From DSPP01 sp964607165 (GTDB taxonomy: Bacteria; Zixibacteria; MSB-5A5; DSPP01), in the NCBI GenBank assembly GCA_964607165.1, contig CAZSIT010000011.1:7742-71741 (forward strand): a DNA stretch of 64,000 bases, given 5' to 3'. The position numbers and the translations under genes were made by a program. The notes under the pieces are model-generated. The model was not told the origin of the DNA and made no database searches. It worked only from the letters and a program-made list of their open reading frames with translations. Positions 23,231 through 31,424 of this stretch are shown here, in pieces; position 1 is the first letter of the stretch; each line of letters begins with the position of its first letter.

Positions 23231-26207
23231 CTTTCTTTTTCAACCGCGCCAATCTTTGCTTCGCATCCGCCACTTCCGCTATCCCCGGGTCGGCGTCTTT
23301 CCAGATGTCCAGAAATTCTTCGTAGTTTTTTATCGCTTTCTGGTTCCAGCCGGACTTTTCATACGCCAACCCCAAAAGGTAATAGGCCTTTACCGCCCAA
23401 TTTGGCGCCGCTTTTGCTCTGTTCTGGTCGTATCGCGAGAGCATCTTTTCCAATTCAGATACCGCCTCCTCCAGCCGGCCCAACTTGAAGTAGGTTTCGG
23501 CCAGTGCATAGTGATAAGGAAAGTTGATGCTACCTTTGGCTGCCTTCTCAAAACTGATTAAGGCTTCCGGCAACTTTCCGTGGGCAAGCTTAATCGCTCC
23601 GTCCGCGAACCACCAGGCGGGCATTCGGGACGTGTCCTTTTTTGCGATATCGTTCTTTAAGGCCCGGGCGACCTCTTCGGCCCGGACAGTTTCTCCGGCC
23701 ATTGTCAGAACCAACACGTAGGGCTCGCGAAAATAAGTCAGGTCGTTCGGATTGGCTTTATGCTCAATTTCCACTGCCTTTTCAGCTTCCTTGATAGCCA
23801 ATTGCCAATTTTTCTGTTCAAAATAAACAATCACCTTTCCGAGATGTTTGCCAGCCAGCCACACCCGCTCCTCCCGTTCCAATTTATCCGCCACTATACC
23901 CTGGTCCAAAACCGCCAACGCTTCCCCAAATTTACCCTGATTAAGGGGAATCAAAGCCAGATCGTATCTTGCCCAGGAGCGCCAGGCCTTGCTCCCGCTG
24001 GCAAAAATCTGCTGGTAACAGCTCTCCGCCCGGATATAATCTCTTTTAAACAAGTATAAGTGTCCCATCTGCTCCAATGACTCAAACCGGTCGGGTTTTA
24101 TTTCCAACAGTTTTCGGTGCGATTCAATCGCCAGGTCTATCTGGCCGCTGTTGGCATAAAGCTCGGCCAGCTTTTCCCAAGACTGGAAGTCCGGTTTTAT
24201 CTCTACCGCCTTTTTGTAGGACTCAATCGCCAGCTCTATTTTGCCATTCTTGGCATAAATCTCTCCCCGGCTGTCGTAGGGATTGGCTTCCCCAGGAGCG
24301 AACTCTATATATTTGTTTATCGATCCGATGGCCTTTTCAAAATCTCCAGCGTCATTATAGGCGTAAGCGAGTTGGTTATAGGCCAGTTTATAAAGAGGGT
24401 CTATTTCGATGGCCTTAATTAGAAAGGGAATGGCTTCTTTCGGTTTTTTTAGTAAAGAGAAAAAACTGTTCCCCAGCATATAGAACGCCTCTTTCTCGTC
24501 GGGGTAGCGCTTGGTTATTTTCTTTAGTTCCGCAATGTACTTCAGCGTATCCCTCGCTTTAAACGCTTCCCGAGCTTTTATGTAGTATTTTTCCTTTTGG
24601 CTGACCTTGTCGGCGTATTTTACCGCTTGCGCTATCAAGCTTTTCCCCTCCGGGCCGCCTACAAGTCCAGCCAGCCGGTAATAGGCCATCGCAAAGGTGG
24701 AGTCCAAAGCCAGAGCCCTTCTGTAGCTCCCTTCCGCCTCTGAAAGATAGAGTTTGTTATCGTAATCAAGGCCTTCCAGATAATACCGGTACGCTTCTTG
24801 GGAATGGGTGGTGACTTCGGCTACGGATTTATTTTTCCCTGTATCGGCTTTTAGAGGCAGAGATAGATTCTTTTTTAAGTCCCAACCCAGCTTGTCCACT
24901 ACGGCAAAGATGTCCTCATTGGGAACTCCATTTACCCGCTGGGAGGCCAGAATTTTTCCTCCTCCTACTTCGGACACCTCGCCTGTCACAACTAAATTTG
25001 GCTTGGTCTGAAGCACTTCCCCCGTCAAAATCCATCTTACTCCTGCCTTTTTGGCCAATTCCGAAGCCAATTTCCGGTCTATGACTTTAACATCCCCTTT
25101 ACCCATTAAGTTTAAGATGTCATACAGCCGCTGCCGGCTTATTACACGCAAATTTTCCGATTCGGACAAGCCGGTAATTAAAAGGGAGGTTATCATCTGC
25201 GCGGTTTTGTCTTTGTCTTCCGGGTCGGCCAAGTTCTCGAAATACATAATGGCCAGAGAATTCTGCGCTGCCACCGCCTCCCGTTCTGAATCTTTCCTGA
25301 AGAAGAAATAGAACAAGACAGGGAGCAGCATTGCCGCCGGAACCAAAAAGGGCAGCCACTTCTTTTTTGAACCATTAAAAACCGACCGTCCTTGTTCCAA
25401 ATTCCTCTTCTCAATTCGCAAGTCCGCCAGAAGGTCATCAATATGCTGGTATCTTTCTTCTTTTTTCTTAGCCAAGGCCTTGAAAACTATCCGCTGCAAA
25501 CCCTCCCTTACGCCTGACTTGTAACGGCTTAAAGGCTCGGGCTCTTCGAACCAGATGGAGTAGTTGATGGCATCCCTACCCACACCTTGAAAAGGCAACT
25601 GGCCGGTTATCATCTCATACAAAACCACCCCAAAAGAGAAGATGTCGCTTCTTTGGTCTATCACTTCCCCGCGTGCCTGCTCCGGCGACATATAGGCCAC
25701 CGTCCCAACCGTTGCACCGGTATCCGTATACTTGGGAGCATCTTTCAACTTCGCCAGCCCAAAATCCATAATCTTGGCGACGTTGTCCTTGGTCAGCATT
25801 ATGTTGTCCGATTTTATATCCCGGTGCACAATCTCTTTTTTATGCGCAGCCGCCAACCCTTCGCCCGCTTGAATGGCAATATCCAAAACTTGGCTTACCT
25901 TCAAACCTTCTTGGGTCAACCGTTTGAACGTCTTTCCTTCAAGGTATTCCATAACGATGAAGGATTTTCCTTCCGCTTCGTCGATGTCATAGACGGTGGT
26001 TATGTTTTGATGATTGATGGCCGAAGCCCCCTTGGCTTCTTGAATAAAGCGGGCTTTGGCCGAAGGGTCATCCAAAAGGTGTTCCCGCAAGAATTTGAGA
26101 GCCACGACGCTCTCTAAACGGATATTTTGGGCTTTATAGACTTTTCCCATTCCACCCTCGCCTAATTCCTCGAGGATTTTGTAATGCGAAATCGTTTGAC
26201 CTATCAT
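23226..26207 (-). CDS. Membrane Ser/Thr protein kinase with TolB/FlgO-like and TPR domains
   Basis: 993 aa. Residues 8-270 are a PknB-type kinase: Gly loop GEGGMG (16-21), Lys38 in VALK, catalytic HRD (128-130), DFG (148-150) and SPE (174-176). One membrane helix lies at 284-303. Outside it, residues 316-440 (LAIMYFENLADPEDKDKTAQ onward) resemble the TolB-N/FlgO-like domain often found with such kinases and adenylate cyclases. Residues ~460-990 are at least ten TPR units. It is a transmembrane sensor kinase; ligand and targets are unknown. A second gene of the same layout starts beyond the right edge (61647-64000). The stop codon lies in a palindromic repeat. Confidence 0.92.
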   Translation of the reverse strand: MIGQTISHYKILEELGEGGMGKVYKAQNIRLESVVALKFLREHLLDDPSAKARFIQEAKGASAINHQNITTVYDIDEAEGKSFIVMEYLEGKTFKRLTQEGLKVSQVLDIAIQAGEGLAAAHKKEIVHRDIKSDNIMLTKDNVAKIMDFGLAKLKDAPKYTDTGATVGTVAYMSPEQARGEVIDQRSDIFSFGVVLYEMITGQLPFQGVGRDAINYSIWFEEPEPLSRYKSGVREGLQRIVFKALAKKKEERYQHIDDLLADLRIEKRNLEQGRSVFNGSKKKWLPFLVPAAMLLPVLFYFFFRKDSEREAVAAQNSLAIMYFENLADPEDKDKTAQMITSLLITGLSESENLRVISRQRLYDILNLMGKGDVKVIDRKLASELAKKAGVRWILTGEVLQTKPNLVVTGEVSEVGGGKILASQRVNGVPNEDIFAVVDKLGWDLKKNLSLPLKADTGKNKSVAEVTTHSQEAYRYYLEGLDYDNKLYLSEAEGSYRRALALDSTFAMAYYRLAGLVGGPEGKSLIAQAVKYADKVSQKEKYYIKAREAFKARDTLKYIAELKKITKRYPDEKEAFYMLGNSFFSLLKKPKEAIPFLIKAIEIDPLYKLAYNQLAYAYNDAGDFEKAIGSINKYIEFAPGEANPYDSRGEIYAKNGKIELAIESYKKAVEIKPDFQSWEKLAELYANSGQIDLAIESHRKLLEIKPDRFESLEQMGHLYLFKRDYIRAESCYQQIFASGSKAWRSWARYDLALIPLNQGKFGEALAVLDQGIVADKLEREERVWLAGKHLGKVIVYFEQKNWQLAIKEAEKAVEIEHKANPNDLTYFREPYVLVLTMAGETVRAEEVARALKNDIAKKDTSRMPAWWFADGAIKLAHGKLPEALISFEKAAKGSINFPYHYALAETYFKLGRLEEAVSELEKMLSRYDQNRAKAAPNWAVKAYYLLGLAYEKSGWNQKAIKNYEEFLDIWKDADPGIAEVADAKQRLARLKKKV

Positions 26208-26463
26208 ATCATCCGCTCTTTATTGACTACAGCAAATTGCACAAGCACCATTAATTTGTCAATCCTCTTTATATCCGGCATTTAAAAAGTGCGCCCTCTG
26301 CACAAAAAACAGGCGGTTTCGGTTTGAATTTAACCCACCTTCGTATGATATTGACGCCGGCAATGATTTTGCTGGGACTGTTAGCGATGAAAAAAATTAC
26401 AGGTTCGAACAAAAGTTGAACGGCTTGAAACGAGTTCGCAAAGAACACAAATAAGGAGGTTAA
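26208..26463. other. Divergent intergenic region, kinase and sppA
   Basis: 256 bp without a gene. A TTGACA is present on the minus strand (26257-26262) facing the kinase gene, but its -10 region is poor. On the plus strand I see TATGAT (26344-26349) without a well-spaced -35 box. The strong AAGGAGG at 26455-26461 is the sppA ribosome site. Confidence 0.4.
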
Positions 26464-29031
26464 ATGAAATCCACTGTATTGCTTTTTATTTTTTTGTCCG
26501 TTACGCTTTCGGCAGCTTTAGGTCAAGAATTACCCGGAATCGTGGCTCCACAGAGCGTGGCGGCAGTTTCCGACATCACTGCCCTGGAAATCAACCCCGC
26601 CGGTCTGGCCTTCTCTTCCGGTTTTGGCCTGCTTTATTCACACCGAAACTTAAAAACTCCCGCCGGCGATGACATCTATGCCGTCAATCTCGGCGGCTTT
26701 GGGTTTGAAGTGGCCGATTTGAACCACTTTTCACTTTTCAAAGGCACCCAAACCCGCACGGTATTCGCGTTACCGCTCGGCAAATTGGCCGTCGGGGGGC
26801 GCTACAGTAAAATCAATGCCAAAGGCAGCCCCTACGATGCCACCGGCTTTTGGGATTTGGGGTTAATGTTACGCTGGAACCGACAGCTCTCCTTTGGAGC
26901 TGTCGCCAAAAACCTAAACCGCCCCAGAATTTTGGGAGAACGAATTCGGCAAACGTATGTGGGCGGCGTCGCCTATCGCCCCATTGGTGAACGGTTGACG
27001 CTTGGATTGGATTTTGAACAATCTCAAAAGCAAAAATTTGACCGTGGTTTCTACCGACTTACTGCCGACTTCGAAGTCAAGCCCGGCTTGCGGATTTTCG
27101 GTAATTTCGACCGCACCAAATCGTTTGGCTTCGGCGTAAACATCGGCCTGGGCAATCTCGGCATTAAAAACCACAATTCCTATGACAAAAAGGGAAACTA
27201 TGCCTCTTCGGTGAATTCGATTTATCTCTCCAGCCGTTTTCTGGGCAACCTTTTGCCGCCCCCCAATCAAGGTTTAGTGGTGAAACTCTCCGGCGAATTT
27301 CCCGAAGAACCTTCCCGCAGCTTTTTCAGCCCGAAGAAGACCAGCTTCTTGGAGCTTATGCAGGGGCTTGCCGAAGCCCGCCAGGACCCCAAAATCAAAG
27401 GGGTCGTCCTAAAATTGGGCAGCACCGACTTTGGCTTTGCCCGTCTGCAGGAAGTGGCTAACGAAATCAAAGCGTTCCGCACTTCGGGGCGAAAAGTCAT
27501 CGCCTGCCTTGAAGAAACGGGAGACGCCCAGTATTTTCTGGCCGCCCACGCCGACAAAATCGTAATGCCGCCGGTCAATACCCTCGACTTCAACGGCATC
27601 AAATCGGAAAGAACCTTCATCAAAGGAACCTTGGACAAGCTGGGAATCAAAGCCGAGTTTTTGCAGCATGGCAAATACAAATCCGCCGCCGAGATATTGA
27701 CCCGCACGGAAATGTCCGAACCGGCACGCGAGGAAGCAAATTCCATTTTGGACGAACTTTTCGGCCAAATCGTTTCTGCCGTGGCAGGCGAACGAAATCT
27801 TTCAACCGATTCGGTGAAAAAATTAGTCGACCGGGCTCCGTTAATTTCCATTGAGGCGCAAAAAGCAGGCTTTATTGACACGGTTTTATATCCCGACCAG
27901 TTGGAAGATTACGCCAAATCCGTCTTTGGCCGCAAGCTTTTCTGGACTTCCATAAAACCGTACATCAATCCATCCCCTTCCATCCCGCCCTGGCAGTCCT
28001 ATCCGGAAATTGCCGTGGTACGGGCCACCGGCGGCATTGCCGAAGGCCAGTCCGGCTCCGACTTTCTCTTTGGCAAAACATTGGGCGCGGCCACTATGGA
28101 AAAAGCTTTGAAGAAAGCAAGCGAAAACAAAAACGTCAAAGCCATCGTGCTGCGCATTGACTCGCCGGGCGGCACCGTGCAAGGCTCCGATTTAATCTGG
28201 CGCGCTGTAAGCCAAGCCGCCGCCAAAAAGCCTTTAGTGATTTCTATGGGGGACTTGGCCGCCTCGGGCGGGTACTACATCACCGCCCCGCTGAAAGAAA
28301 ACATTCTCGCCTCTCCCGGAACCATTACCGGCTCCATCGGCGTTCTGGGGGGTAAACTGGATATGACCGGATTTTACAACAAAATCGGCTTCAGCAAAGA
28401 GGTTTTAACCCGCGGCAAAAATGCCGACATCGAAGGCTCTTCCCATCCTTTTACTCGGGAACAAAAAGAAAAGGTGCAAAAAGAAATCGACCTGGCCTAC
28501 GAGCACTTCATACAGATTGTTGCCGAGGGCCGAAATAAAAACTATGCCCAAATTGACTCGATTGCCCAAGGCCGGGTTTGGACCGGCAGCCAGGCGTTGA
28601 AATTGGGGCTTGTTGACCGCCAAGGCGGGCTGCTCGATGCGATACGGCTGGCCCGTCAAAAAGCCGGCTTTAAACCAAATGAGAAAATTAAGCTTGAAGC
28701 TTATCCATCTTCAAAGTTCTGGTCTAACTTTGCGGCCGAAAATTTAATTTTCGCGGGCCTTACCGCAGGCTTAATCGAAAAAGAAAAACTGCTTTCCGGA
28801 GCCGCGTATCAAAAATATTACTTCGCTCCCCACGCCCAGGATTTGGCTAATCGGCAAATGTTAAACCGAGCAATAACGGGAGGCGGCGGCGACCTCTTCG
28901 CTGCTTGGTTGACCGGTAAAACCGCCCCTCTTTCGGACCGGCCAAACCTGCTATCCCGGATTATCCGGCCGGTTAGAAAAATCTTGGAGGAGTTTTCGGA
29001 AGTCCTCTCCTTAGGTAAAGAACCTTTTTAG
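26464..29031 (+). CDS. sppA: Signal peptide peptidase SppA with an N-terminal beta-rich exported domain
   Basis: 855 aa. A signal peptide (MKSTVLLFIFLSVTLSAALG) precedes a ~240-residue beta-rich domain (25-265) with alternating hydrophobic strands, like the PorV/FadL-type barrel part (EINPAGLAFSSGFGLLYSHR). Then come the two SppA repeats. The catalytic pair is intact: Lys406 in GKYKSAAE, matching E. coli Lys209, and Ser601 in LAASGGYY. Ordinary long SppA is about 600 aa and inserted in the inner membrane; here the protease is preceded by a possible outer-membrane domain. That would place a signal-peptide or protein protease in the periplasm at the outer membrane. The stop overlaps the convergent DedA gene by 4 bp. 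Confidence 0.9.
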   Translation: MKSTVLLFIFLSVTLSAALGQELPGIVAPQSVAAVSDITALEINPAGLAFSSGFGLLYSHRNLKTPAGDDIYAVNLGGFGFEVADLNHFSLFKGTQTRTVFALPLGKLAVGGRYSKINAKGSPYDATGFWDLGLMLRWNRQLSFGAVAKNLNRPRILGERIRQTYVGGVAYRPIGERLTLGLDFEQSQKQKFDRGFYRLTADFEVKPGLRIFGNFDRTKSFGFGVNIGLGNLGIKNHNSYDKKGNYASSVNSIYLSSRFLGNLLPPPNQGLVVKLSGEFPEEPSRSFFSPKKTSFLELMQGLAEARQDPKIKGVVLKLGSTDFGFARLQEVANEIKAFRTSGRKVIACLEETGDAQYFLAAHADKIVMPPVNTLDFNGIKSERTFIKGTLDKLGIKAEFLQHGKYKSAAEILTRTEMSEPAREEANSILDELFGQIVSAVAGERNLSTDSVKKLVDRAPLISIEAQKAGFIDTVLYPDQLEDYAKSVFGRKLFWTSIKPYINPSPSIPPWQSYPEIAVVRATGGIAEGQSGSDFLFGKTLGAATMEKALKKASENKNVKAIVLRIDSPGGTVQGSDLIWRAVSQAAAKKPLVISMGDLAASGGYYITAPLKENILASPGTITGSIGVLGGKLDMTGFYNKIGFSKEVLTRGKNADIEGSSHPFTREQKEKVQKEIDLAYEHFIQIVAEGRNKNYAQIDSIAQGRVWTGSQALKLGLVDRQGGLLDAIRLARQKAGFKPNEKIKLEAYPSSKFWSNFAAENLIFAGLTAGLIEKEKLLSGAAYQKYYFAPHAQDLANRQMLNRAITGGGGDLFAAWLTGKTAPLSDRPNLLSRIIRPVRKILEEFSEVLSLGKEPF

Positions 29032-29657
29032 GTTTTCTTTTTGGCCAAAAGCGGTTTGAGATGATGGTGCAGATACCAAGCGATACCAAGTAAAATAAGG
29101 GCCGCTATGGCATAGTCGAACTTATGCAGGTATTTTCCGATGGTATTCCAGTTTTCCCCCAGCTTGACGCCGACATAGGTCAAAAACCAGCACCAGGGAA
29201 TGGCGCCGATAAACGAGTAAATCGCAAACGGCCAAAACTTCATCCGCGAAATTCCGGCTGGCAAAGAGATGAAGGTGCGCACAATCGGCAGCATCCGCGA
29301 AAAAAAGACTGCCGCGCTGCCGAACCGATTGAAAAAACGGTCGGCGCTGTCCAGATCCTTTTCCGAAAACAAAATGTATTTTCCCCATTTTCTCACCGCC
29401 TTTCGACCGCCGTAATAGCCGATCCAGTAGGTAACCACCGAGCCAATCAGATTGCCAAAGGCCCCGGCCAAAGTCACCGCCCATATCGAGAAGCGTCCCT
29501 CGTGCACCAAGAAGCCGGAAAAAGGCATGATTATTTCCGACGGGAGAGGAATGCAGGCCGATTCGATAGCCATAAACAGCGCAACGATGGGATACCCCCC
29601 GGCTGAAATAGCCGCAGTAACCCAGCCGGCAACCGTTTCCAAAATTTTTGCTATCAT
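29028..29657 (-). CDS. DedA family membrane protein
   Basis: 209 aa with about five membrane or re-entrant helices and DedA/SNARE-associated signatures: IPLPSEIIMPFSGFL, GAFGNLIGSVVTYWIGYYGG and FFSRMLPIVRTFISLPAGISRM. DedA proteins are linked to lipid scrambling, undecaprenyl phosphate recycling and membrane-potential maintenance. Its ATG overlaps the TGA of the CBS/CorC gene (ATGA), so the two are co-translated. The 3' end overlaps sppA convergently by 4 bp. Confidence 0.92.
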   Translation of the reverse strand: MIAKILETVAGWVTAAISAGGYPIVALFMAIESACIPLPSEIIMPFSGFLVHEGRFSIWAVTLAGAFGNLIGSVVTYWIGYYGGRKAVRKWGKYILFSEKDLDSADRFFNRFGSAAVFFSRMLPIVRTFISLPAGISRMKFWPFAIYSFIGAIPWCWFLTYVGVKLGENWNTIGKYLHKFDYAIAALILLGIAWYLHHHLKPLLAKKKT

Positions 29658-30961
29658 TTTTTCTTCTCTGCCTCCAGCATAAGCAGGCGATGTCCCTTTT
29701 TCTCTTTAACCGTGAAATCAAACCCCTGATAAGAAAATTTTTCATCCACGGACGGAATTCGACCCAATTCGTCAATCAAAAGCCCGCCCAAGGTCTCGTA
29801 TTCCTCCGCCGGAAAATTAGCCCCAAAAACCAGGTTGAACTTCTCCGGCCGAATCCGCGCCGCCACGGTGGCGCGCTTTTCGTCTATCCAACTCACCTCG
29901 TCTAACTCCACATCATATTCATCCTGAATTTCACCTACTATCTCTTCTATAATGTCTTCCAGCGTGATTATCCCCGCCGTGCCGCCAAATTCATCCAGCA
30001 CAACCGCCATATGAACCCTCTTTTTCTGAAAATCCACCAAAAGTTCCTGCACTTTTCGCGAGTCCGGCACAAAATAGGGCGGGCGTAAAATATCTTCGAG
30101 AATGACCAACTCCGCGTTCAAAAGCAGATTGATAATGTCTTTGGTATGAATGATGCCGACGATATGGTCCAAATCTCCCCTATAGATCGGAATCCGCGAA
30201 TACCCTTCTTCGGCCACAAATTGAAGCAATCTTTCGCGGGGAGTTCCCAGTTCAACGGCCACCATATCCGTTCTCGGCGTCATCGCCTTTCTGACCGGAG
30301 TATCGGAAAATTCGAAAATGGAGTGAATCATCTTTTCCTCCCCTTTTTCAAAAATCCCCAGCCGGCTCCCTTCCGAAACCAAGTGCTTGATTTCCTCTTC
30401 GGTGACGAAGGGAGCCCTTGCCTCCTCTTTGAAGCCAAAAAGATTTAAAAGCCCCCGCGAAGCGCCGGTGAGCAGTTTGATGACCGGCAAAAGAGCTAAA
30501 TAGAATAAGTGCACCGGCCGGGCTACTCGCATAGCGAACCTTTCCGGGTGATGCAAGGCCAGCATTTTCGGGAACAGCTCCCCAAATAAAAGTGAAAGAA
30601 AGGAAATCGCCAGAGCCACCAGCCCGATGGCTATCGTTTTGGTAACGCCGGAAATAGGTGCCGCCAGCCGCGTCTCTAACTCTTCGATTACCGTCGCTCC
30701 CCCCAGAACGCCCGCGAGGGTGCCGACGATGGTAATCGCCACCTGCACGGTCGCCAGAAATTTCCCCGGGTCTTCCTGCAACTGCAAAACCAGCTTGGCT
30801 TTGGTATCCCCTTTATTGGCAGCTGAACGCAGCCGCGCCCGCCGGGCCGAAACCAAAGAAATCTCCGCCGCCGCAAAAAAGCCGTTAACCAAAATCAAGG
30901 CGACAATAATCAGGGCTTCCAAAACGGCCGATTTCATTCCATTGGATAATAAAAGAATCAT
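29654..30961 (-). CDS. CNNM/CorC-type transporter (DUF21, CBS pair, CorC_HlyC)
   Basis: 435 aa. Residues ~10-200 form a DUF21 membrane domain (LVNGFFAAAEISLVSARRAR), ~215-330 a CBS pair (TPRTDMVAVE, VLDEFGGTAGIITLEDIIEEIVGEI), and ~350-430 the CorC_HlyC transporter-associated domain. Relatives export Mg2+ or Co2+, and some are annotated as hemolysins without proof. The start at 30961 lacks a clear Shine-Dalgarno; the ATG eight codons later (30937) is an alternative. It ends in an ATGA overlap with the DedA gene; both are membrane-homeostasis proteins. Confidence 0.92.
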   Translation of the reverse strand: MILLLSNGMKSAVLEALIIVALILVNGFFAAAEISLVSARRARLRSAANKGDTKAKLVLQLQEDPGKFLATVQVAITIVGTLAGVLGGATVIEELETRLAAPISGVTKTIAIGLVALAISFLSLLFGELFPKMLALHHPERFAMRVARPVHLFYLALLPVIKLLTGASRGLLNLFGFKEEARAPFVTEEEIKHLVSEGSRLGIFEKGEEKMIHSIFEFSDTPVRKAMTPRTDMVAVELGTPRERLLQFVAEEGYSRIPIYRGDLDHIVGIIHTKDIINLLLNAELVILEDILRPPYFVPDSRKVQELLVDFQKKRVHMAVVLDEFGGTAGIITLEDIIEEIVGEIQDEYDVELDEVSWIDEKRATVAARIRPEKFNLVFGANFPAEEYETLGGLLIDELGRIPSVDEKFSYQGFDFTVKEKKGHRLLMLEAEKKK

Positions 30962-31424
30962 TCTATCAAAGCACCGATTTTTTTAACCGCTGGGTCGCGC
31001 CGCGCATAAAGGCGATGCTGGTGTGGGAGGCGGGGAGAAAAGATACCGTAGGGGTTTGATTAATCAAACCCCTACCGAATTAGGGTTCGTGCCCAAAAAC
31101 CGCTTGATTTGAATCTGCAACAAGTTATCTTTTCAATGAGGGCGGGGAGCCCGTTGAGGTTTTTCTTCTTTTGAAATTGAACGTCAACTTGCTCTTGGAG
31201 TTGGCGCAGGAGGTATAAAAAATGAAAAAAAGATATAGGGTGGATAATCGGTCTTTTTGCGACCCAAAAAACGGGCAAACACAGGGATTCGCCCCTACAA
31301 AAAACATTCTCTGGTGGTAGCCGCGACTTCACTCGTTCTGAGCGAAGCCGAAGGAGTCGAGGGTTTTCCGCCGACACTAAAGTGTCGGCTACCAAAGAGG
31401 AAAAACCAAAAAAGGAGGTTTAAA
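30962..31424. other. Repeat-rich intergenic region before the beta-solenoid gene
   Basis: 463 bp. It holds a perfect palindrome at 31050-31077 (GTAGGGGTTTGATT and its complement), a TTCGCCCCTAC half-repeat near 31280, a copy of the CTGAGCGAAGCCGAAGGAG motif near 31337, and a short hairpin CCGACACTAAAGTGTCGG at 31373-31390. A possible short ORF (31222-31320) has a good ribosome site. No convincing promoter can be fixed. Confidence 0.6.
31222..31320 (+). CDS. Possible short ORF (32 codons), perhaps a gene remnant
   Basis: ATG at 31222 is preceded by CAGGAGGT at 31208-31214, an ideal ribosome site. It would encode MKKRYRVDNRSFC onwards, 32 aa, ending inside a repeat. The good site with a repeat-derived end suggests a gene whose body was lost when repeats entered. 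I recognise no family; it may not be translated. Confidence 0.25.
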   Translation: MKKRYRVDNRSFCDPKNGQTQGFAPTKNILWW

